From UBA5314 sp039679855 (GTDB taxonomy: Bacteria; Bacillota; Syntrophomonadia; Syntrophomonadales; Syntrophomonadaceae), in the NCBI GenBank assembly GCA_039679855.1, contig JBDKUE010000113.1, forward strand, positions 1 to 35,912: 35,912 nt of DNA, given 5' to 3'. Below the pieces are notes generated by a model. The model was given only the letters and a program-made list of their open reading frames with translations, did not search any database and was not told where the DNA came from. The position numbers and the translations under genes were made by a program. Below are positions 15,607 through 22,527 of the stretch, piece after piece; the stretch's first letter is position 1; each line of letters opens with the position of its first letter.

Positions 15607-16266
15607 TTGAAAGTAAAGGATCGCATGTCAAAGAACGTCGTGACTATTGCCCTGGACGGCAGCATAAACGAAGCTTTCCGGCTTATGAAGGAAAAGAACA
15701 TCCGCCGGCTTCCGGTTATGGAGAAAGAACGCCTGGTGGGGATTATCACCTTGAGCGATCTAAATAAGGCCGCACCTTCGCAGGCCACCAGTTTGAGTAT
15801 TTTTGAGCTGAATTACCTGCTGGCCAAGACCAGGGTCAAAGATATCTTTTCGCCCGAAAAGGAACTGCATACGGTCGGCCCTGATGACTATATCGAGGCG
15901 GCCGCCAAATTGATGCTGGCCCAGCAGGTAAGCGGTTTGCCGGTAGTGGATGACGACCGGCTGGTGGGCATAATAACCGAGACTGATCTGTTTCGGGCCC
16001 TTATTGATATCCTGGGGGTTAAGCGTCCCCATACCCGCATCGATGCCCTGATTGCCGACGGGCCGGGAGGCCTGGCCGAGATAACCGGAATCATGGCTGC
16101 CCGGGGAATAAACATCATTAATACGGTAATGTATTACGAGCCGGCACTGGACAAGTACAAGATCCAGCTGCGCATTGAAGAACTTGATTATGCCCCGGTG
16201 GTTGAAGAGCTTAAAACTAAGAATTATGAAATAGAGTCGGTAATCACGAGTCCGGAAAGCGAGTAA
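15607..16266 (+). CDS. CBS-pair plus ACT domain protein (AcuB-like)
   Basis: This is a probable ligand-sensing regulatory protein of 219 residues. Two CBS domains occupy about 1-60 and 75-135 (RRLPVMEKERLVGIITLSDL and SGLPVVDDDRLVGIITETDL), followed by an ACT domain (about 140-215, GPGGLAEITGIMAARGINII). CBS pairs usually bind adenine nucleotides and ACT domains bind amino acids. Sitting 15 bases after livF, it may sense branched-chain amino acids and energy state, which is inference. The start is TTG at 15607 with GGAGGTG seven bases upstream. Confidence 0.85.
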   Translation: MKVKDRMSKNVVTIALDGSINEAFRLMKEKNIRRLPVMEKERLVGIITLSDLNKAAPSQATSLSIFELNYLLAKTRVKDIFSPEKELHTVGPDDYIEAAAKLMLAQQVSGLPVVDDDRLVGIITETDLFRALIDILGVKRPHTRIDALIADGPGGLAEITGIMAARGINIINTVMYYEPALDKYKIQLRIEELDYAPVVEELKTKNYEIESVITSPESE

Positions 16267-16377
16267 TATCACTATTGAAAAGCCCTCAAAGCAAGCGATG
16301 GAAGCGAAGCATTTTCCAGCACCACGATTTCACTCACTTCGCTCGAAAATAAATAGGATGAGCAAGGCATAAAACAG

Positions 16378-16426
16378 GCCCGTGATTGAGGCGTACAAAT
16401 GTACGTTGATTGAACGGGCATTTTTT
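16378..16426 (+). terminator. Terminator of the livF-CBS/ACT operon
   Basis: GCCCGT (16378-16383) pairs with ACGGGC (16414-16419), and an inner CGTACA-AA-TGTACG hairpin sits between them. Six T residues follow from 16421. It lies about 110 bases after the CBS-ACT stop. Confidence 0.65.
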
Positions 16427-16437
16427 ATAACGCAGCC

Positions 16438-16484
16438 GACGCCCACGGACGGGCTAGTTCAGCGGTGCCTGGATGGCATGGAGC
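16438..16484 (-). repeat. 47-bp hairpin module, second copy of the block at 9050-9096
   Basis: Read on the minus strand this stretch matches the MITE-borne block at 41 of 47 positions. Both small stems are kept (TGCC/GGCA and GCCC/GGGC) while the first loop differs. Here it stands alone, without MITE ends or the outer GC-rich stem. Confidence 0.7.
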
Positions 16485-16511
16485 TATTATTCGCTTTTGT
16501 GGTCGTTCTGA

Positions 16512-16538
16512 GCATCTTCGAAATGAGGATGCTTTTTA
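16512..16538 (+). terminator. Second terminator-like hairpin upstream of the DUF3892 gene
   Basis: GCATCTTC pairs with GAGGATGC around GAAAT, followed by TTTTTATATTT. It lies 50 bases before the DUF3892 gene start, so it could also act as a leader hairpin for that gene. The rest of the 16267-16588 gap holds the first terminator and the 47-bp repeat. Confidence 0.5.
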
Positions 16539-16588
16539 TATTTGCGTGGAATACTTTTAATGAACTGATGCTGAAAGGAGCTATGGAT

Positions 16589-16825
16589 ATGGAGCCTCTG
16601 TTTATCATTGAAGTACTTCAAAACGGGCAGGATCGTTTAAGCCGTTATAGGATGAGCAACGGCCAGGTATACAGCTACTCACAAGTTATCGACATGGTGG
16701 AATCGGGCCAGGTAAAGAATGTAGAGGTTAGACAACTTGAGGACGGCTCTAAACACCTCTACTACAATCCTCATACCATGACCGCCAACGATCTGTACAA
16801 TGTGCCGAAAAATCTGTATGAATAA
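16589..16825 (+). CDS. DUF3892-type protein, copy 1
   Basis: The 78-residue protein resembles DUF3892: an N-terminal strand (FIIEVLQNG), YRMSNGQVYSYSQVIDMVESG and VKNVEVRQLEDGSKHLY. No function is known. A paralogue lies at 17179-17409. The ATG at 16589 was chosen because AGGAG lies eight bases upstream; an ATG at 16583 is too close to it. An open frame back to 16382 runs through repeat and terminator sequence and is not coding. Confidence 0.7.
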   Translation: MEPLFIIEVLQNGQDRLSRYRMSNGQVYSYSQVIDMVESGQVKNVEVRQLEDGSKHLYYNPHTMTANDLYNVPKNLYE

Positions 16826-16837
16826 AAATGCAACCCC

Positions 16838-17059
16838 CTATTCTTCGATAAATCCGGTTTTGGTTGCCACCCAGTACAGGGCGGCAATCACCAGCATAAT
16901 CAGGATCAGGATGGCTATAAATTCCAGTATCAAAGGAGCCAGAGCCAGTATCACAACAAAAGCCACTATCAATGATGCCACGGTAATTGCCCAGCCGATC
17001 ACCGGATTATGGTGGTGAAGCCTGCGGTATTTGTCTTTAATAAAATAGAAGAAGTCCAT
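16838..17059 (-). CDS. Small membrane protein (73 aa)
   Basis: I do not recognise this protein. It has two closely spaced transmembrane helices (about 21-42 and 44-66) after a basic, His-rich N-terminus (KDKYRRLHHHNP), and an acidic end. GGGAGG lies nine bases before the ATG. It lies on the opposite strand between the two DUF3892 paralogues. Confidence 0.65.
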   Translation of the reverse strand: MDFFYFIKDKYRRLHHHNPVIGWAITVASLIVAFVVILALAPLILEFIAILILIMLVIAALYWVATKTGFIEE

Positions 17060-17178
17060 AGTTTTTACCTCCCTTGGAAGCAGCTAAATTCGTTCCCTAT
17101 GCCAAGAGTTATTTATTATACTCGCATGCTGTTAAAAACGTTCCCATCATCCAGACTATCAATTAAAGGAGGACTACT

Positions 17179-17409
17179 ATGCGGGAAAGTTCTATTATTG
17201 AAGCGGTCAAAAAGGATAAAAAGGGTGTGGTCACTCATTTCATGATGAGCAACGGCCAGGTTTACGACTATGCCACCGCCCTGCGCATGGCGGAAACCGG
17301 TCAACTGGCCAACGTCGAGGTCAAGGAACAGGACGGGCGTAAATACTTGCACAATACCTCGGGAAATAACCAGTATTCCAATCCTGAAGATTTTCCACTA
17401 TTTGAATAA
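17179..17409 (+). CDS. DUF3892-type protein, copy 2
   Basis: The 76-residue paralogue of the protein at 16589-16825 shares MSNGQVY, a following helix ending in ETGQ or ESGQ, then (L/K)NVEVK/R and a Tyr-Leu strand. Its ribosome site GGAGG is six bases before the ATG. The function is unknown. The two copies differ enough to be an old duplication. Confidence 0.72.
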   Translation: MRESSIIEAVKKDKKGVVTHFMMSNGQVYDYATALRMAETGQLANVEVKEQDGRKYLHNTSGNNQYSNPEDFPLFE

Positions 17410-17546
17410 TGCCCAAGCTTGCTGACCGTTCGCACCCGCTTTTTCCACATTACTTCGACAGTTACCGACTATTTATAATCCAATCTACCTTATATTGGGT
17501 TATAATTTAGATGGGACGTATGAAAAAGCAAAGGGAGGTGACTATA

Positions 17547-17762
17547 GTGAAGGCAACTATTTTTGTTAGAGAAAGGCGTAAAGTAGAACAGGGAGAGAAA
17601 AAGCCGCGTTATGCCATCGTTGCCACGGCTGGAACCGATCTACGTTTGAAGGCCAAACACATTAGAAAAGGCGAGATCACACAGATTGCCGAGGTTATTG
17701 GGGCCCAGGTGGTATATCTGGAGGCCGGCAAGGATGACGAAGATATTGAGGAAGATGATTAG
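17547..17762 (+). CDS. Small conserved protein upstream of the molybdenum-storage-type kinase
   Basis: The 71-residue protein starts with GTG at 17547 behind GGGAGGTGAC. The chain has a basic N-terminal half (FVRERRKVEQGEKKPRYAIV) and a very acidic tail (KDDEDIEEDD). I know no domain for it. Its stop is 21 bases before the storage-type kinase gene, so they share an operon, and a role as a partner or chaperone of that protein is plausible but unproven. The longer frame from 17511 crosses the ribosome site. Confidence 0.7.
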   Translation: MKATIFVRERRKVEQGEKKPRYAIVATAGTDLRLKAKHIRKGEITQIAEVIGAQVVYLEAGKDDEDIEEDD

Positions 17763-17783
17763 GCGGGAAGGCGGTAGGGCTTA

Positions 17784-18617
17784 ATGCCATTGATACGCGA
17801 ACGCGACAGCAAGCGTTTACACGTTAAAAGCAAACTGATGGGAGAATCTCTGGTAGGTAAGACCTTTCTTGAAGGTCTGGAATACGGACCTAGTTTTAGA
17901 GCCCTGCCCGATGTAAATGTCATTAAAATCGGAGGGCAGAGCATCAGCGATTATGGAGCCCGGGCTCTGCTCCCGGTACTGGATGAAATCGTGCAAAACA
18001 AAACGCGGCACAAGATGATCCTGTCTACCGGAGGGGGAACCCGCTCCCGACACGTATACGCCATAGCAATGGAGCTGGGGATGCCCACCGGGATACTGTC
18101 CAAACTCGGCCAGAGTGTTTCCGAACAGAACGCCTTGATGATCGCCACGGTGCTTATGCCTCATGGCGGGATCAAAGTAGGCCACGATGATATTCCTAAA
18201 CTGGCAGCCTATTATGCCCAGGGATGCATTCCGGTTATTCACGGTATGCCCCCCTACGGATACTGGGAGCAGCTTCCCGAAGGCGGGCGCATCCCTCCCA
18301 ACCGCACCGACATGGGGGCCTTCCTTTTGGCAGAGGTGATCGGTGCCAAACGCTGCATCTTTATCAAAGATGAAGATGGACTCTACAAGGAAAACCCCAA
18401 AGTGGTCAAGGATCCCGAATTTATTCCCCGCATCGGCGCTTCTGAACTGATTGCCATGAACCTGGACGATATCATAGTGGAAAGAGCGGTTCTGGACATG
18501 ATCCTGCGTTCCAGTAATGTCACGGAGATTGTGATAATCAACGGCCTCAAGCCAGGCAATATCACCAAAGCCCTCGAGGGAGAAGCGGTGGGTACGATCA
18601 TCTATAAAGACATATAA
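17784..18617 (+). CDS. Molybdenum/tungsten storage protein-like amino acid kinase family protein
   Basis: The 277-residue protein has the amino-acid-kinase fold. Its markers are DVNVIKIGGQSI (nucleotide-binding start), STGGGTRSRHVY, GMPPYGYWEQ, RTDMGAFLLAE, FIKDEDGLYKENPK and NGLKPGNITKALEGEAVGTII. These stretches resemble the alpha/beta subunits of the Azotobacter molybdenum storage protein more than UMP kinase (PyrH). By family analogy it would bind ATP and pack molybdate or tungstate as oxide clusters. Syntrophic anaerobes use tungsten or molybdenum formate dehydrogenases, which would explain its presence; this is inference. A terminator follows at 18651. Confidence 0.75.
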   Translation: MPLIRERDSKRLHVKSKLMGESLVGKTFLEGLEYGPSFRALPDVNVIKIGGQSISDYGARALLPVLDEIVQNKTRHKMILSTGGGTRSRHVYAIAMELGMPTGILSKLGQSVSEQNALMIATVLMPHGGIKVGHDDIPKLAAYYAQGCIPVIHGMPPYGYWEQLPEGGRIPPNRTDMGAFLLAEVIGAKRCIFIKDEDGLYKENPKVVKDPEFIPRIGASELIAMNLDDIIVERAVLDMILRSSNVTEIVIINGLKPGNITKALEGEAVGTIIYKDI

Positions 18618-18650
18618 AACCATTTAATAGACTACGAGATAGATGCTCAA

Positions 18651-18674
18651 AAGAGCTCGCGATGGTGAGCTCTT
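18651..18674. terminator. Bidirectional terminator between the storage-type kinase and aspartate kinase genes
   Basis: AAGAGCTC (18651-18658) pairs with GAGCTCTT (18667-18674) around GCGATGGT. The flanking bases are A-rich on the left and T-rich on the right, and it lies between two convergent genes. Confidence 0.6.
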
Positions 18675-18704
18675 TGCTGTCCCTGTGCAGTCCTTATTGC
18701 GAAT

Positions 18705-19925
18705 CTAGCTGATTTTATCCAATTCATACATTTTATGAAGAGCTTTGACTGCGGCGTCCACCTGCTCTTCATCAATAATACAAGACACTCGTATTTCCGA
18801 CGTACTTATCATATGAATGTTTATCTTCTCATTGGCCAGAGCCTCAAACATGGATGCCGCCACCCCGGGGTTGCTCTGCATGCCTGCTCCGACAATGGAA
18901 ACCTTGGCGACATTGCTGCTATACGACATGCCTGAAGAGCCGATCTGTTTGATTACTTCGGCAACTACCGGAATGGCTTTGGCAAGGTCGTTACGGTCTA
19001 TAGTAAAGGCAATGTCGTTGCGTTCATCACGCATAGCACTCTGGATCACCATGTCCACGTTGATCCTTTCACTGGCCAGGGCTTTGAAAAGGGTTTTGGC
19101 TATACCCGGCTTATCCGGCACGTCAAAAAGGGCAAAACGCGCCACCTGCCGGTCATGCGCTACTCCGCTGACGATTCTCTGTTTCTCCATTTTTGCTACC
19201 TCCGTCACTATGGTTCCCGGGTTGTCATTGAAGCTGCTTAATACTTCGACATCCACGTTATAGAGCATGGCGAATTCGGCGGCCCGGGGCTGCAAGACCA
19301 CCGCTCCCAAACTGGCCAGCTCCAGCATTTCTTCATATGATATTTTATTAAGTTTGGCGGCCTCCGGCACAATGCGCGGATCGGCTGTAAAAACCCCATC
19401 AACATCGGTAAAAATCAGGCAACGCTCGGCCTTGATGCTGGCCGCCAGGGCCACGGCGGTGGTGTCCGATCCGCCCCTTCCCAGAGTGGTGATATCCCCG
19501 TCGGGAGAAAGCCCCTGGAATCCTGCTATCACGACTACCTTGCCAACATCTAGCTCTTTTATTATGCGTTCATTGCTTATGCCCGATATCCTGGCCTTGC
19601 TATGGCTGGCGTCGCTCTTGATGCCGGCCTGCCACCCGGTCAGAGATATGGCCTGACAACCCATGCTCTGCAAGGTCAGGGCGGTCAAAGCGGCCGACTG
19701 CTGTTCACCGGTGGCCAGCAGCATGTCCATTTCCCGGGAGGAAAGCCCCTCACCGATCTTGGCGGCCAGTTCAATCAGCTCATCGGTGGTATCCCCCATG
19801 GCCGAAACCACAATCACCATCTGGTTGCCCAGTTCCTTCATGTGTTTGACCCGCCGGGCAATACGGATTATTCTATCCAGAGACGCGACTGAACTTCCGC
19901 CGAATTTTGCAACTAATAATGCCAC
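18705..19925 (-). CDS. Aspartate kinase
   Basis: This enzyme catalyses the first step of the aspartate pathway to threonine, methionine and lysine. The 406 residues contain the kinase domain with KFGGSSVA (7-14) and FTDVDGVFTADPR, then two ACT regulatory domains (about 265-406). The size and ACT pair match the LysC/ThrA-type monofunctional enzymes that are feedback-inhibited by lysine and/or threonine. An internal alternative start for a beta subunit is possible but was not verified. The start is GTG at 19925, eight bases after GGGGAG. It is the last gene of the hom-thrB-aspartate kinase operon. Confidence 0.93.
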   Translation of the reverse strand: MALLVAKFGGSSVASLDRIIRIARRVKHMKELGNQMVIVVSAMGDTTDELIELAAKIGEGLSSREMDMLLATGEQQSAALTALTLQSMGCQAISLTGWQAGIKSDASHSKARISGISNERIIKELDVGKVVVIAGFQGLSPDGDITTLGRGGSDTTAVALAASIKAERCLIFTDVDGVFTADPRIVPEAAKLNKISYEEMLELASLGAVVLQPRAAEFAMLYNVDVEVLSSFNDNPGTIVTEVAKMEKQRIVSGVAHDRQVARFALFDVPDKPGIAKTLFKALASERINVDMVIQSAMRDERNDIAFTIDRNDLAKAIPVVAEVIKQIGSSGMSYSSNVAKVSIVGAGMQSNPGVAASMFEALANEKINIHMISTSEIRVSCIIDEEQVDAAVKALHKMYELDKIS

Positions 19926-19958
19926 TTAAGTCACTCCCCAAAAGCTTGTCAAAATATT

Positions 19959-20900
19959 CTATCCTTCAATATGCACCTGAACCCCCTTATAATCGGGATG
20001 CAGGTGGTAAATTCGAGATTTGACGCCGGCAGAGCTGAAGCCATCCTGCATGGCCCGCCCCACCAGTTCTCCTTCCTGACGGCAAAAAGCCAGCACCGAT
20101 GGCCCGGCTCCACTTAAGGCCGCTCCCAGAGCCCCGGATTGCCGGGCTCCTTGCATTACCCGGTCAAATCCGGGAATCAATTGTTTGCGCAATGGCTGGT
20201 ATATCATATCATCCATAGCCTTCTCCATGTGCAGAGTATTACGGTTATACAACCCGGCCAAAAGGAAACAGGCCCGCTGCAAGTTGCTTACCGTATCCTT
20301 GAGGGAAACGGTTTCCGGCAGGACTCCGCGAGCTTTTTCGGTTGACAGGGTAAAATCCGGCACTGCCACAACTATACTCAGATCGTCAGGCAGGGCTACC
20401 GGCTGGTGGTAAACCTTGCCCTGATATATCATGACACAATTCAAGCCGCCCATCAATGCGGGCACTACATTGTCGGCATGCCCTTCCATCTCCAGCGCCA
20501 TCTCCAGAACTTGATCGAGAGCTACGACTTGTTGGTTCAAGGCAATAGCCGTGCACAATCCAGCTACAACCGCAGCGGCGCTGCTGCCCAATCCGCGGGC
20601 CACTGGTATCTGGCTGTTCATCTGTATGCTGAGATCAGGAAATGGCTGATGAAGCCTCTCATAAAACAGGCGCAGGGCCTTTAGCATGAGGTTCTGGTCA
20701 GGATTTTCCTGCAGGTAGTCCCGCCCTTCTCCAAAGACCAGCACCGATGGCCGGCCGGGGGACTCTTCTATAGTGACATCCAAATATAGATTCAAAGCCA
20801 GGCCCAGGGTGTCAAAACCCGGTCCCAGGTTGGCGCTGCTGGCCGGAACCCGGACCTTTAACTTTCTGCCCTCCCCGGCGGCTCCATCTTTAGCGGACAA
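19959..20900 (-). CDS. thrB: Homoserine kinase
   Basis: This enzyme phosphorylates homoserine on the way to threonine. It is a GHMP kinase of 313 residues with VPASSANLGPGFDTLG near the N-terminus, the ATP loop PVARGLGSSAAA (about 97-108) and GAALSGAGPSVLAF near the C-terminus. The reading begins at TTG 20900, inside the end of hom, with a weak ribosome site. A better site, GGGGAGG, lies further in but points to a TTA codon just before the conserved KVRVPAS, so the exact start is uncertain. It overlaps hom by 11 bases. Confidence 0.92.
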   Translation of the reverse strand: MSAKDGAAGEGRKLKVRVPASSANLGPGFDTLGLALNLYLDVTIEESPGRPSVLVFGEGRDYLQENPDQNLMLKALRLFYERLHQPFPDLSIQMNSQIPVARGLGSSAAAVVAGLCTAIALNQQVVALDQVLEMALEMEGHADNVVPALMGGLNCVMIYQGKVYHQPVALPDDLSIVVAVPDFTLSTEKARGVLPETVSLKDTVSNLQRACFLLAGLYNRNTLHMEKAMDDMIYQPLRKQLIPGFDRVMQGARQSGALGAALSGAGPSVLAFCRQEGELVGRAMQDGFSSAGVKSRIYHLHPDYKGVQVHIEG

Positions 20901-22176
20901 ACTCTTCCACCCGGATTACACTGCCGATCTTACCGACAATACTCATGCCGCGCAAGACAGTCAGGGCATCCTGCAAATCGCTTTCCAGAACCCGGTGGGT
21001 AATCATTATCAATTCAGCCTGATCGTCCTGGCTGGTCTTTTGCACCACGGCAGCTATACTTACGTTGTTGTTGCCGAACACGCCGGCGATCCCGGCCAGA
21101 ACTCCAGGCCGGTCATTTACCTGCAAGCGTATATAAAACTGCGATGACAATTGTCCAATATTTAGTATTTTCTTGTCTTCGTAGCAGGTGCAGCCCAGCC
21201 TGGTCACATAGTTCTGCGAAAGATTGCGGCTGATTTCAATTATATCGCCAACTACGGCACTGGCGGTGGGCATCTGCCCGGCTCCCCGCCCGTAAAGCAT
21301 TATATCCCCCACCGCATCTCCTTGAATAAAAACGGCGTTGTAGACGTCATTTACCGCAGCCAGCGGATGGTTTTTGGGTATGAATGCCGGGTGAACCCGG
21401 GCCTGCACCTGCCCGTCCGCTTCGGTGGCGATGGCCAGCAGTTTAACACTGTATCCCAGCTCGCGGGCGTATTCTATGTCCGAAGCGGTAATCCCGGTGA
21501 TGCCTTCAACATACACATCTTTTAAGGTTATCCGGCTGTTGAATGCGATTGATGAAAGGATGGCGATCTTTCGAGCCGCATCCAGGCCTTCCACATCAGC
21601 CGTAGGGTCTGATTCGGCATAACCCAGCTCCTGAGCCTGGGCCAGCACTTCCTGAAAATCCTGACCTTCCTGGCTCATTTTGGTCAAAATGTAATTGGTG
21701 GTGCCGTTTAATATGCCCACCACCGCTTTTATGTTATTGGCCGCCAGGGCCTGTTTAAGCGCGTATATCACCGGAATGCCCCCGGCCACACTCGCTTCAA
21801 AATAAAAATCCACGTTATTCTCGCTGGCTATTTCAAAGAGCTCTTTTCCCCGTACCGCAATGAGGTCCTTGTTGGCGGTTACTACATGCTTGCCCTTTTG
21901 CATGCCGGTAGTAATGAAGGAAAAGGCGGGTTCTTCTCCACCTATCAATTCAACAATTATATCTATTTCCGGATCATTCACTATTTCGTCCAGACTGCCG
22001 GCCACCATGTTAAGAGGCAGCCCCAGGGCCAGACACCTGGCCGCATCGCGTTCCAGGACCTTTTTTAATACGATTGGGCAGCCCGACCGGCGGGATATCA
22101 ATTCGTGGTTTTGCTCCAGAAGTTTCACGACCCCGGCTCCTACGGTCCCACAGCCCAGTAGTCCAACTCTTACCAT
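20890..22176 (-). CDS. hom: Homoserine dehydrogenase
   Basis: This enzyme reduces aspartate semialdehyde to homoserine. The 428 residues include a Rossmann domain starting VRVGLLGCGTVGAGV, the catalytic domain with GGIPVIYALKQALAANNI and GILNGTTNYIL, and a C-terminal ACT domain (about 350-428, VNDRPGVLAGIAGVFGNNNV) for feedback by threonine. AGGAGGT precedes the ATG. It is the first gene of the threonine operon and follows a strong promoter at 22324-22352. Confidence 0.95.
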   Translation of the reverse strand: MVRVGLLGCGTVGAGVVKLLEQNHELISRRSGCPIVLKKVLERDAARCLALGLPLNMVAGSLDEIVNDPEIDIIVELIGGEEPAFSFITTGMQKGKHVVTANKDLIAVRGKELFEIASENNVDFYFEASVAGGIPVIYALKQALAANNIKAVVGILNGTTNYILTKMSQEGQDFQEVLAQAQELGYAESDPTADVEGLDAARKIAILSSIAFNSRITLKDVYVEGITGITASDIEYARELGYSVKLLAIATEADGQVQARVHPAFIPKNHPLAAVNDVYNAVFIQGDAVGDIMLYGRGAGQMPTASAVVGDIIEISRNLSQNYVTRLGCTCYEDKKILNIGQLSSQFYIRLQVNDRPGVLAGIAGVFGNNNVSIAAVVQKTSQDDQAELIMITHRVLESDLQDALTVLRGMSIVGKIGSVIRVEEFVR

Positions 22177-22192
22177 GGTTTTACCTCCTGCC

Positions 22193-22255
22193 TCAACTTC
22201 GACCTGTTATTTCTATTTTGACAACCCCGGGCAGATTACGCAGATGGTTGACAAT
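22193..22255 (-). pseudogene. Possible ACT-domain gene remnant in the hom leader
   Basis: In the leader just before hom, one frame reads IVNHLRNLPGVVKIEITGRS and then stops. This resembles the last strand-helix-strand of the ACT-domain (PheB/UPF0735-like) protein often encoded directly upstream of hom in related Firmicutes. Two stops precede it, and no start or upstream domain is visible. At 20 residues the match is suggestive only. Confidence 0.35.
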
Positions 22256-22323
22256 TCATCACAACTGACCGTTATTCTCCGGCTCCAACAGCTGGACCGG
22301 ATGTTCTTGCGCGACATACGGAC

Positions 22324-22352
22324 ATTATAGCATTAGGCCTATTCAGTCGCAA
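22324..22352 (-). promoter_or_regulatory. Extended -10 sigma-A promoter of the threonine operon
   Basis: On the minus strand TTGCGA (22352-22347) is followed after 17 bases by TATAAT (22329-22324), with TG one base before the -10. Transcription would start near 22317, leaving a leader of about 140 bases before hom. Confidence 0.75.
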
Positions 22353-22412
22353 TGGATTGATCCGCCCGGCAATCTACTTATGGATATCGTATTACCCCCA
22401 GAAAATAATTAA

Positions 22413-22431
22413 CCGGCCCTTATCGGGCCGG
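22413..22431 (-). terminator. Terminator of the spoIVA transcript
   Basis: CCGGCCC pairs with GGGCCGG around TTATC, and the minus strand continues TTAATTATTTT. It lies about 100 bases after the spoIVA stop and before the hom promoter. Confidence 0.65.
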
Positions 22432-22486
22432 CATTAATGGCATTAATATAGTTTAACTCCCTACAACGTGATAGTAACGAATTTAG

Positions 22487-22522
22487 GGGGACATACCTCT
22501 CCCGACGGGGAGGTGTGTCCCC
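22487..22522 (-). repeat. REP-like palindrome, copy A
   Basis: A 36-bp imperfect palindrome (GGGGACATACCTC...GAGGTGTGTCCCC) lies five bases after the spoIVA stop. Its reverse complement matches the copy at 24257-24292 at 33 of 36 positions. Such GGGGACA...TGTCCCC elements resemble REP/BIME units mobilised by Y1-type (TnpA-REP) transposases; no transposase is present here. Confidence 0.75.
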
Positions 22523-22527
22523 ATACC

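Noticed and set aside
16310..16345. GCGAAG/CTTCGC inverted arms before the liv terminator
   Set aside because: The arms are short and widely spaced; chance pairing is likely.
16382..16588. N-terminal extension of the first DUF3892 gene
   Set aside because: It reads through a terminator hairpin and the 47-bp repeat, while a good ribosome site precedes 16589.
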